Positions 36,104 to 44,166 of a stretch of DNA of 64,000 bases are shown here, piece by piece. The position numbers and the translations under genes are program-made. The notes beneath the pieces are model-generated. The model made no database searches, was not told the DNA's origin, and saw only the letters and a list, made by a program, of their open reading frames with translations. The stretch's first letter is position 1. Every line of letters starts with the position of its first letter. The DNA comes from Tatumella punctata (GTDB lineage: Bacteria; Pseudomonadota; Gammaproteobacteria; Enterobacterales; Enterobacteriaceae): NCBI RefSeq assembly GCF_039523735.1, contig NZ_BAAAFW010000025.1, positions 1 to 64,000 on the forward strand, read 5' to 3'.

Positions 36104-36171
36104 GATATAGCTCCTGTAAACAATAGAATAAAACCAGTGAAATAACGCGTTTGCTAATCCTGGTTATCTAT

Positions 36172-36187
36172 TGCAACGGGCGTGCCA
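36172..36187 (-). promoter_or_regulatory. Sigma-54 (RpoN) promoter of the malic-enzyme cluster
   Basis: On the minus strand the sequence is TGGCACGCCCGTTGCA: GG of the -24 box and GC of the -12 box are ten bases apart and every consensus position of TGGCAC-N5-TTGCA is met. It fires toward the malic-enzyme gene, leaving a leader of roughly 60 bases. A 12-bp palindrome ATTTCCGGAAAT at 36256-36267, about 90 bases upstream, is a candidate activator site. Confidence 0.9.
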
Positions 36188-36838
36188 ATGGCTGATAAAT
36201 TTTATCTTGATGAAATTAATGGTTTTTTTATTTTGCGTCTTGCAGCAAAGGACGGATTTCCGGAAATTAAGGCTTTCTGACGGCGGGATAATCGGCGGTG
36301 TTTATTTTTTATACCTGGCAGCAGGTTAAATTAATGTATAAGTAAGGTAATATAAGTTAATTTCAGGCGTATTTTTTTAGCATACTTATAAGTTTTCACC
36401 TGAACCGGAAATAGAAAACTTATTTTATGTTTCATTTCTGAGATTATTTTTTCTGTTTTTCAGCCTCGGCAGAATAAAACAGTCTGCTATTAAGACTCTC
36501 TGGCCGCCTGTCGGTGGGTACAGCGCTCTCCGGCTATTTTTATCCATGTAATTTGTCCGGTTTTCCGTCCCTGTGCTGTATTGCTGAAAAAACGTGCGGG
36601 CTTGTCAGGCACCGCACAGCAGATAAACAGCGTAAAACACCCTCTGGAACAAAATTTCATTAATCGAAATATAAAATTCTGTTGTAATTGTTTACCAGAA
36701 GATGGCATTTGCTGTTAATTTCGGTGATTTTCTGACTATTCAGGATCTCAGCCGTGTCTTAAAGAATGGTGTACCGGTTTTATTTTTGGCTATAACGATT
36801 GAGTTACAGTGAGTGAAGAATTAAAGGAGTTATAAACA
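36188..36838. other. Regulatory stretch upstream of the sigma-54 promoter
   Basis: No convincing gene in about 650 bases. AT-rich DNA at 36200-36480 would suit an activator-binding and bending region for the RpoN promoter. A 72-codon minus-strand frame (36490-36708) lacks a ribosome site and family resemblance. The end of the stretch should hold the promoter of the small gene at 36839. Confidence 0.5.
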
Positions 36839-36994
36839 ATGAAAATGAGTACCTCGAAAACACGTGCTAAACATATTCGTTTTCCACACCATATCCTGAG
36901 TGATATTCAGGAATCATTAAAGAAAGAAAGCAGCGAAAACTTTTCTGCCTGGGTGATTGAAGCCTGCCGTATCAGGCTGAGAAAGAGCAACTGA
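36839..36994 (+). CDS. Small YlcI/YnfO-like (DUF3950) protein
   Basis: 51 residues beginning MKMSTSKTRAKHIRFPHHIL, with SENFSAWVIEACRIRLRK near the end. The pattern (basic lead, IRFP, a short helix, then E(S/N)FSAWVIEACR) fits the short YlcI/YnfO family, which looks like a ribbon-helix-helix fragment and may bind DNA. AAAGGAG lies eight bases before the ATG, a strong ribosome site. It stands alone between the dicarboxylate cluster and the CitMHS gene. In other enterobacteria such proteins are often prophage- or island-borne; no other mobile marker is nearby. Confidence 0.72.
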   Translation: MKMSTSKTRAKHIRFPHHILSDIQESLKKESSENFSAWVIEACRIRLRKSN

Positions 36995-37407
36995 TCACGG
37001 TATGTAGCAGCGTATTACCACGGCAGCATCATTATAAAGCAGATGACAGTAATACCGGACGGAGGGACTTGTCCGGGCGCTATTGTTTCTTCCCGTTCCC
37101 CGCTTTGATACCTTCAGGCTCTCTTTTCTGTCCGGCCGGTTCTCTGAATGCCGTCTCTCCGGTGTTTATCCGATTCTGATCACAAAATTATTCGCCGAAA
37201 AAAGCAAAACATGATGTATATCGATTTTCTGATTTAAATGTTTATTAAATGTTAATTAATAAGCTGGTTTTGTGTTTAGCTGTGTTCAGATAAAACAAGA
37301 AACTTTCTTCTTTGCCGGTGGAAAAAAGGGTCTGGTCAGCCCCGGAAAAGGCTGACAGATAACCGCCGCAGATTTTTTTATTCTGAACAATGCCGGAGGG
37401 TAGCAGC
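36995..37407. other. Upstream region of the CitMHS gene
   Basis: No gene seen in 413 bases. The first half is GC-moderate with a CGG-rich segment; 37170-37260 is strongly AT-rich and probably carries the transporter promoter. I found no sigma-54 element here: a GG...GC pair at 37265 has the wrong spacing. Confidence 0.5.
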
Positions 37408-38724
37408 GTGTTGACGATTCTGGGTTTTGCGATGGTCGTTTGCTTTATGTACCTGATTATGACCAAACGGATGTCTGCGCTGATCGCTCTGATCATTGTG
37501 CCGACATTGTTTGCTCTGGCAGGCGGGTTTTATTATGGACTGGGAGATATGATGCTGGACGGGGTGAAAAAACTGGCACCCACCGGTGTGATGCTGACAT
37601 TTTCGATTCTGTATTTCGGCCTGATGATTGATGCCGGCCTGTTTGACCCGCTGGTACGTTTTATTCTGAAAATTGTGCGCGGTGACCCATTAAAAGTCCT
37701 GATGGGAACCGCAATACTGACCTTACTGGTTTCGCTGGATGGCGACAGTTCAACCACTTATATGATTGCTATTGCCGCATTTCTGCCATTATATCGTAAG
37801 CTCGGCATGAACATACTGGCGATGACCTGCCTGGTGAACCTTGCCAGCGGTATTATGAATCTTTCGCCATGGGGCGGACCCACAGCAAGAGCCGCGGCAG
37901 CTTTACGTATTGATGCGCTGGATATTTTTATTCCGATGATCCCCGCGATGCTGGTGGCCTGTTGTTCGCTGGTCGGGCTTGCCGTCTGGTTTGGTCTGGC
38001 AGAACGGCGGCGGCTGGGCATGATCACCGTTGCCGTTCCGGATAACCGGAATATCAGTCCCGACACCGGTGATGAAACTGCCGGCGCGGCTAACCGGCGG
38101 CCTGAAATGTTCTGGCCTAATTTTATTCTGACCACAGTATTACTGGTGATGCTGGTGATGGGCACGTTACCGATCCAGATATTATTTATGCTGGCATTTG
38201 CTATTGCGGCAATGCTGAATTATCCGTCACTGGAGCAGCAGAAAGAGCGTATCAGCGCCCATGCGGGCAATGTGCTGGCAGTCACGTCACTGATTTTCGC
38301 CGCCGGAATATTTACCGGTATTTTATCCGGTACCGGCATGGTGGATGCGATGGCAAAAAGTCTGCTGTCGGTGATACCCCACAGCTTTGGCCCTTACCTG
38401 GCAGTATTTACGGCGGTTATCAGTCTGCCATTCACTTTCTTTATGTCTAATGATGCCTTCTACTTTGGCATTCTGCCGGTGATAGCCCAGACCGCTGCCG
38501 GATATGGTATTTCAGCGGAAGAAATTGCCCGGGCCTCGATTGTCGGACAGCCGTTCCATTTACTGAGTCCGCTGGTACCCTCTGTCTATCTGCTGGTCGG
38601 TCTGGCGAAAGTGGATATTGGTGATCATCAGCGATTTTCTATCAAATGGGGAATATTTATCAGTTTGATGCTGCTGGCTGGCGGAATTCTCTTTGGTGCT
38701 ATCCCCGTCTATCATCAGGGATAA
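37408..38724 (+). CDS. CitMHS-family citrate-metal transporter
   Basis: 438 residues read from GTG at 37408, which gives MLTILGFAMVVCFMYLIMTK, closely resembling the start of Bacillus CitM-type proteins, and has GGAGG ten bases upstream. An ATG at 37390 would place that ribosome site inside the gene. About 12 membrane segments, the conserved MALDGD-like VSLDGDSSTTYMI and LSPWGGPTARAA in the first half and MSNDAFYFGILPV in the second. Family members import citrate with Mg2+ or Ca2+ and protons. It may form a unit with the aminotransferase 191 bases downstream or stand alone. Confidence 0.9.
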   Translation: MLTILGFAMVVCFMYLIMTKRMSALIALIIVPTLFALAGGFYYGLGDMMLDGVKKLAPTGVMLTFSILYFGLMIDAGLFDPLVRFILKIVRGDPLKVLMGTAILTLLVSLDGDSSTTYMIAIAAFLPLYRKLGMNILAMTCLVNLASGIMNLSPWGGPTARAAAALRIDALDIFIPMIPAMLVACCSLVGLAVWFGLAERRRLGMITVAVPDNRNISPDTGDETAGAANRRPEMFWPNFILTTVLLVMLVMGTLPIQILFMLAFAIAAMLNYPSLEQQKERISAHAGNVLAVTSLIFAAGIFTGILSGTGMVDAMAKSLLSVIPHSFGPYLAVFTAVISLPFTFFMSNDAFYFGILPVIAQTAAGYGISAEEIARASIVGQPFHLLSPLVPSVYLLVGLAKVDIGDHQRFSIKWGIFISLMLLAGGILFGAIPVYHQG

Positions 38725-38915
38725 TCGGTTCCCGGCACCGCCGGGTCTGTGCCGGGCAACAGGGGGATTATCTGATGATAATCTCCCTGCAGGGGCAAAG
38801 AGATAAGTTTTTAATATAGATGAGTATTTTGATAACTAAAGGTTCGCTAATATGCATTTAACCTGACGCCGGGTTGGCTGCACACTGTTCTTCATCCCTG
38901 TTATGAGGAACCACT

Positions 38916-40247
38916 ATGTCTGAATCGATAGCAACTTCCGGTCTTAATTTGCAGTCCCACTGGATGCCCTTCAGTGCTAACCGTCATTTTCAGCGTGATC
39001 CGCGTTTTATTGTCTCAGCGAACGGACGCTGGCTGACTGACGATAAAGGGCGTCAGTTATTTGACAGCCTGTCCGGATTATGGACCTGTGGTGCGGGCCA
39101 TTGCCGCAGTGAAATCCAGCAGGCAGTGGCAAAACAACTCGCTTCTCTCGACTATGCACCGGCATTTCAATATGGCCATCCCTTATCATTCCGGCTGGCA
39201 GAGAAAATAGCAGAGCATATGCCCGGTACACTGGACCATGTCTTTTTTACCGGGTCGGGATCGGAGTCGGCCGATACGGCGATCAAAATGGCCCGCGGAT
39301 ACTGGCGTGCTAAAGGTCAGCCGTCAAAAACTAAATTTATCGGCCGGGCCAGGGGCTACCATGGGGTGAATGTCGGCGGTAGCAGTCTCGGGGGGATCGG
39401 CGGTAATCGTAAGATGTTCGGTCAGCTGATGGATGCTGATCATTTACCTCATACCTTACAGGCGGGTCATGCGTTTACCCCGGGGATGGCGGCGACCGGA
39501 GGTGTCGCACTGGCTGACGAAATGCTGAAGCTGATTGAACTGCATGATGCGTCGAATATTGCGGCAGTGATTGTTGAGCCGCTGTCCGGCTCTGCCGGGG
39601 CGATTATTCCGCCACAGGGTTATCTGCAGCGGCTGCGTGATATCTGTGACCAGCATAATATCCTGCTGATTTTTGATGAGGTAATCACTGGCTTTGGACG
39701 TATGGGACGCTGGACCGGTGCTGAGTTCTTTGGTGTGACGCCGGATATCCTGAATTTTGCCAAACAGATCACTAATGGCGCAATTCCGCTGGGCGGTGTG
39801 GTTGCCAGCCATGAAATCTATCAGACCTATATGTCGCAGGCATTACCGGAACACGCGGCAGAGTTTGCTCATGGTTATACTTATTCAGGGCATCCGGTCG
39901 CCTGTGCGGCCGGACTTGCCACCCTGCAATTACTGGAAAGAGAGCAGCTGGTGGGGCAGTCGGCTGAGCTGGCTCCGGTATTTGAAACCAAACTCCATGC
40001 GTTGCGCGGCTGTCCGAATGTGACTGATATCCGTAACTGCGGGCTGGTCGGTGCAATCCAGCTGGCACCCCGTGACGGCGATACGGTAATCCGGCCATTT
40101 GACGCGGGAATAGCCCTATGGAAAGCCGGATTCTATGTACGTTTTGGCGGGGATACCCTGCAATTCGGGCCGATGTTTAATACCCGGCCAGCGGAGCTGG
40201 ATCGTCTGTTTGACGCAGTGGGTCAGGCACTGCACCAGATTGACTAG
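38916..40247 (+). CDS. Omega-amino acid:pyruvate aminotransferase (class III)
   Basis: 443 residues. Class III PLP fold: FTGSGSESADTAIKMARGYW (near 110), LLIFDEVITGFGRMG with the cofactor Asp (near 255), and the PLP lysine in DILNFAKQITNGAIPLGG (about residue 286). The N-terminal LNLQSHWMPFSANRHFQ is typical of beta-alanine/omega-amino acid:pyruvate aminotransferases, so substrates may be beta-alanine or 4-aminobutyrate with pyruvate as acceptor. GAGGA precedes the ATG. It follows the citrate transporter by 191 bases without a clear terminator between them. Confidence 0.9.
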   Translation: MSESIATSGLNLQSHWMPFSANRHFQRDPRFIVSANGRWLTDDKGRQLFDSLSGLWTCGAGHCRSEIQQAVAKQLASLDYAPAFQYGHPLSFRLAEKIAEHMPGTLDHVFFTGSGSESADTAIKMARGYWRAKGQPSKTKFIGRARGYHGVNVGGSSLGGIGGNRKMFGQLMDADHLPHTLQAGHAFTPGMAATGGVALADEMLKLIELHDASNIAAVIVEPLSGSAGAIIPPQGYLQRLRDICDQHNILLIFDEVITGFGRMGRWTGAEFFGVTPDILNFAKQITNGAIPLGGVVASHEIYQTYMSQALPEHAAEFAHGYTYSGHPVACAAGLATLQLLEREQLVGQSAELAPVFETKLHALRGCPNVTDIRNCGLVGAIQLAPRDGDTVIRPFDAGIALWKAGFYVRFGGDTLQFGPMFNTRPAELDRLFDAVGQALHQID

Positions 40248-40467
40248 TGAACTTACCCGCAGCGACGCTGCACAATTCGACCTGTAACGACGTGTGGCGG
40301 TTCGCCGGCCAGCGCGGTAAAAAGGATTTCGGGATATTGTTCCGGTCCGGCGTCCCGAAAAAGCGTCAGACGAAGGTTGTTATCAGGCAGGCAGGTAAAC
40401 AGGATGTTTTATTGCTTTGTGGCGTGCGGATATCCGGGTGATATAACCGGCTAACGGCAGGTGGCGT

Positions 40468-40531
40468 CAATACTGAAAGCCTGTTACCGGCTTTCAGTAT
40501 TGAGTAGCGGCCGGACAGCCATCGTCCGGCC
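40468..40531. terminator. Tandem hairpins between the aminotransferase and gor genes
   Basis: Two perfect hairpins lie side by side: a 14-bp stem CAATACTGAAAGCC/GGCTTTCAGTATTG with a 7-base loop (40468-40502), then GGCCGGAC/GTCCGGCC around AGCCATC (40509-40531). The second begins nine bases beyond the gor stop. Neither has a T-run, so they may act with Rho or protect the 3' ends of the convergent transcripts. The rest of 40248-40539 shows no gene. Confidence 0.6.
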
Positions 40532-40539
40532 AGGCCACT

Positions 40540-41892
40540 TTAGCGCATGGTAACAAACTCTTCTGCACCGGTCGGGTGGATAGCGACAGTGTTGTCGAAA
40601 TCTTTTTTGGTGGCACCCATTTTCAGTGCCACGGCAAAGCCCTGCAGCATTTCATCGACACCAAAACCAATACCGTGGATACCGACAATTTTTTCATCGG
40701 CACCGACACACACCAGTTTCATCCGGCAAGGCTGGCGATGGCGGGTGACGGCGGTATACATGGCAGTAAATGATGATGTATAGACTTTCACCGCGTCATC
40801 GCCGTACTGCTGGCGTGCCTCCGGTTCGGATAATCCGACCGTCCCGATAGGCGGATGGCTGAAAACCACTGTCGGGATATTACTGTAATCCAGGTGTTCT
40901 TCCGGTTTGTTATTAAACAAACGTTCGGATAACCGGCGACCGGCAGCAACCGCGACCGGTGTCAGTTCCACGGCCCCTGTATTATCACCGACAGCATAGA
41001 TCCCACTGACACTGGTGTTCTGGAATTTATCCACCACAATGCAGCCTTTCTCATTCAGTGCCACGCCGCTGGCCTGCAGGTTCAGGTTATCGGTGGCAGG
41101 CTGACGGCCAATCGCCCATATCAGACAGTCAACCGTATATTGTTCGCCGTTTTCCAGGGTCAGGGTCAGGCTGCCATCGCTGTTTTTGTCGACTTGTTTC
41201 GGCACTGCCTGAGTATGCAGTGACGGCCCCTCGGCGTTCATCACTTCTACCAGGGTGTCAGACAGCAGCGGATCAAACTGGCGCAAAGGTGACTGCTTAC
41301 GGACAAACAGATGCGTTTCGGCCCCCAGTCCGTTGACCACCCCCGCAATTTCCACCGCGATATAACCGGCACCGACCACAGCAACACGCTTCGGTAATGC
41401 ATCCAGCTCAAAGAAGCCGTCGGAATCAATACCCCACTCAGCGCCGGGAATATCCGGATGCGCCGGGCGTCCGCCGGTGGCAATCAGAATATGGTCAGCC
41501 GTAATCTGTTCGCCGTTCACCTCGACCGTATGCGCATCAACAAAACGGGCAAAGCCTTTAATCACATCGACGTTGTTTTTTCCCAGCACGTTATCGTAAG
41601 AGGTATGGATGCGGTCGATATAGGCGGTACGGCTTTTTACCAGTGTTGCCCAGTCAAAATGATTAATGGTGGTATCAAACCCATAATCAGGGCCGTATAA
41701 ACGAATGGCTTCAGAAATCTGTGCAGCGTGCCACATGACTTTTTTCGGTACACAACCGACGTTAACACAGGTACCGCCCAGTGCTTTCGCTTCAATCAGG
41801 GCACATTTCTTACCGTACATTGCCGCGCGGTTAATTGAGGCGATACCGCCGCTGCCGCCGCCAATGGCAAGATAGTCATAATGTTTAGTCAT
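40540..41892 (-). CDS. gor: Glutathione reductase
   Basis: 450 residues, the K-12 length. FAD motif AIGGGSGGIASINRAA at the N-terminus, redox-active C42/C47 in GTCVNVGCVPKK, NADPH domain VVGAGYIAVEIAGV, and the catalytic His region AIHPTGAEEFVTM at the C-terminus. It keeps glutathione reduced with NADPH. Here its divergent neighbour is rbn, whereas E. coli has rlmJ-prlC on that side. Confidence 0.97.
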   Translation of the reverse strand: MTKHYDYLAIGGGSGGIASINRAAMYGKKCALIEAKALGGTCVNVGCVPKKVMWHAAQISEAIRLYGPDYGFDTTINHFDWATLVKSRTAYIDRIHTSYDNVLGKNNVDVIKGFARFVDAHTVEVNGEQITADHILIATGGRPAHPDIPGAEWGIDSDGFFELDALPKRVAVVGAGYIAVEIAGVVNGLGAETHLFVRKQSPLRQFDPLLSDTLVEVMNAEGPSLHTQAVPKQVDKNSDGSLTLTLENGEQYTVDCLIWAIGRQPATDNLNLQASGVALNEKGCIVVDKFQNTSVSGIYAVGDNTGAVELTPVAVAAGRRLSERLFNNKPEEHLDYSNIPTVVFSHPPIGTVGLSEPEARQQYGDDAVKVYTSSFTAMYTAVTRHRQPCRMKLVCVGADEKIVGIHGIGFGVDEMLQGFAVALKMGATKKDFDNTVAIHPTGAEEFVTMR

Positions 41893-42089
41893 TGAAAATG
41901 TCCGTCCGTTTTCGGGTTACGCAGAGGGTGATTCGGTTATGCAGACCACTGCGGGGCGCCTGCGGCTGTTTCTGCTGTGCTGTATTCATTGCTACCAGTG
42001 TAACGCGACTCTGGTAAATGCCGCAAAGTTTGCACCTATAGTTGTGATAGGATGCGGGCTGGTTCTGACTGAATATCCGGAAGCATAGC

Positions 42090-42998
42090 ATGTACCTCAC
42101 CTTTCTTGGCACCTGTGCCGGCACACCCAGCCTGCAGCGTAATGTCACCGCGATTGCGCTGACGCTGCCAGCGGCAGGCGACTGGTTATTTGACTGTGGT
42201 GAAGCCACGCAGCACCAATATATGCGCAGTGCGTTAAAACCCGGCAAGCTGGAAAAGATTTTTATTACACATTTGCACGGCGACCATATTTTTGGTTTGC
42301 CCGGCCTGCTGACCAGCCGCTCCATGAGCAGTATCAGCCAGCCGCTGACTGTCTATGGTCCGGCCGGTATCAGGGCATTTATCGATAATGCCCTGTCACT
42401 CAGTGGCTCATGGGTCAGTTTCCCGCTGGAGATTATCGAAATTGATGAAGGTGTTATTTTCGATGACGGCGGGTACCGGGTGACCGCCTTTCCCCTCAGC
42501 CATGTGGTGCCTTGCTTTGGCTATCGTATTGAACAATATGATAAACCCGGTTACCTGGATGCCGCGCGGCTGAAAGCCGAAGGCATCCCTTCCGGTCCCT
42601 GGTTTCAGCAACTGAAGCAGGGCGCGACTATTATTCTGCCGGACGGACGGCATGTGGCGGGGCGTGACTATCTGGGGCCGGCGATTAAAGGCAAATCAGT
42701 GGCTATTTTTGGTGACACTGCCCCGTCAGCCGCTGGCCGGTTACTGGCAGAAAACGTGGATGTGATGGTCCATGAAACCACACTGGAGGCGGCGATGGCA
42801 GAAAAAGCCAATAGCCGTGGCCACTCGACGACGGTTCAGGCAGCCTGTACCGCAAGGGATGCCGGCGCTAAACGGCTGATCGCAACCCATTTCAGCTCAC
42901 GTTACGGCACCGGGGATATGCCACGTTTACTGGCAGAATGCCAGTCGGTCTTTCCGGCGACCGAACTGGCATATGATTTTGCGGTTTTTGAGATTTAA
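42090..42998 (+). CDS. rbn: Ribonuclease BN / RNase Z
   Basis: 302 residues, metallo-beta-lactamase fold of the tRNase Z family: FLGTCAGTP at the start, metal site HLHGDH (H61, H63, D65, H66), GDTAPS with another metal-ligand Asp, and the HST motif RGHSTT followed by ATHFSSRY. In E. coli the elaC/rbn product trims tRNA 3' ends and lies elsewhere in the chromosome, near the menaquinone genes. Here it is inserted between gor and rlmJ and ends 8 bases before the convergent rlmJ stop. Confidence 0.95.
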   Translation: MYLTFLGTCAGTPSLQRNVTAIALTLPAAGDWLFDCGEATQHQYMRSALKPGKLEKIFITHLHGDHIFGLPGLLTSRSMSSISQPLTVYGPAGIRAFIDNALSLSGSWVSFPLEIIEIDEGVIFDDGGYRVTAFPLSHVVPCFGYRIEQYDKPGYLDAARLKAEGIPSGPWFQQLKQGATIILPDGRHVAGRDYLGPAIKGKSVAIFGDTAPSAAGRLLAENVDVMVHETTLEAAMAEKANSRGHSTTVQAACTARDAGAKRLIATHFSSRYGTGDMPRLLAECQSVFPATELAYDFAVFEI

Positions 42999-43006
42999 AA
43001 CGAGGG

Positions 43007-43849
43007 TTATTCAGGAACGACCCAGTTAACCAGGGTGTGTCCGGTGCCTGAGGGCACCAGCTGCTTGTGCAGCCAGGGTAAAACCGCTTCCATATCGGAT
43101 GCCAGTTTCCAGGGCGGGTTAATCACAATCATGCCTGATGCGGTCATGCCGCGCTGGTCACTGTCCGGACGCACGGCCAGTTCAATTTGTAAAATCCGTT
43201 TAATGCCGGTCGCCTGTAAGTCGTTCAGCATCCGTTTGATTTGCTGACGTAATACCACCGGATACCATAAAGCGTAAACCCCGGTCGCAAAACGCTTATA
43301 GCCTTCCTGAATACCGGCCACCACGGCCTGATAATCGGTTTTGAGCTCGTAAGGCGGGTCAATCAGCACCAGCCCGCGACGGGAAGGAGGGGGCAGTTTT
43401 GATTTCAGCTGTTGATAGCCGTCGGCACGGGACACCCGCGCACGTTCATCTTTAAGAAACTCATTACGCAACAGCGGAAAGTCTGACGGGTGCAGCTCGG
43501 TCAGTTGCAGCGTATCCTGCCCGCGCAGCATATGACGGGCAATCAGTGGCGAGCCGGGATAATATTTCAGGCGACCTGACGGATTCAGTGCACTGACCGC
43601 GGCCAGATAAGGGGCCAGTTGCTGCGGGGCTTCCGGATGCTGCCAGATACGGGCAATCCCTTCCAGATATTCGCCCGTGCGTTCAGCATGTTCGCTGTTC
43701 AGCAGATAACGTCCGGCACCGGCATGGGTGTCCAGGTAGAGGAAAGGTTTCTCTTTTTCCTGCAGTGACTGAATGATCAGGCTCTGTACGGTATGTTTTA
43801 AGACATCCGCATGATTACCTGCATGGAAACTATGACGATAGCTCAGCAT
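43007..43849 (-). CDS. rlmJ: 23S rRNA (A2030-N6) methyltransferase RlmJ
   Basis: 280 residues from the ATG at 43849 (MLSYRHSFHAGNHADVLKHT), exactly the K-12 start and length; an 80-residue upstream extension is an open frame without conservation. The Rossmann methyltransferase carries LDTHAGAGRY for AdoMet and the catalytic DPPYELKTDY. It methylates A2030 of 23S rRNA. It faces prlC across a 317-base divergent region. Confidence 0.96.
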   Translation of the reverse strand: MLSYRHSFHAGNHADVLKHTVQSLIIQSLQEKEKPFLYLDTHAGAGRYLLNSEHAERTGEYLEGIARIWQHPEAPQQLAPYLAAVSALNPSGRLKYYPGSPLIARHMLRGQDTLQLTELHPSDFPLLRNEFLKDERARVSRADGYQQLKSKLPPPSRRGLVLIDPPYELKTDYQAVVAGIQEGYKRFATGVYALWYPVVLRQQIKRMLNDLQATGIKRILQIELAVRPDSDQRGMTASGMIVINPPWKLASDMEAVLPWLHKQLVPSGTGHTLVNWVVPE

Positions 43850-44166
43850 GTTATTAACCTTAGTGGGATTTTTTGTTCTGTGAGATGTAAACCCGGCTAT
43901 CGTCACACCCTCACGGTAGAGACAAATTTCAGCCTGTCCGGCAGCGTTATGCGGCCGGGCGGCGAGTATAGCAGTATTGGCTGACGCACAGTAGTCAGGG
44001 CGGTTATTTATCCGGCGGTCACCGCTGGCCGGCCGGGCGCTCAGGGCGTCTGCAGATAAAATTCCGTGATCTGCCTGGCGGCAGGACATTGATTTTCTGT
44101 CGGTCCGCCCCCATCCTGATCCTATCGCGCATGCTGAGCGCCCCCTAACATCAACAGGATTGTGTT
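43850..44166. other. rlmJ-prlC divergent promoter region
   Basis: No gene. Besides the rlmJ promoter it contains, on the plus strand, TTGATT (44089-44094) and CCCCAT (44109-44114) spaced by 14 bases, resembling a sigma-32 promoter (CTTGAA/CCCCAT). prlC is a known heat-shock gene in E. coli, which makes this a credible but unproven call. Confidence 0.5.

Noticed and set aside
36490..36708. 72-codon minus-strand frame in the sigma-54 upstream region
   Set aside because: No Shine-Dalgarno sequence, no clear domain, and it occupies DNA expected to hold regulatory sites.
37265..37285. Possible second sigma-54 promoter before the CitMHS gene
   Set aside because: The GG and GC pairs are 11 bases apart rather than 10 and the flanking consensus is poor.
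43850..44089. 80-residue N-terminal extension of RlmJ
   Set aside because: The conserved protein begins at 43849 with the same residues and length as in E. coli; the extension covers the divergent promoter region.
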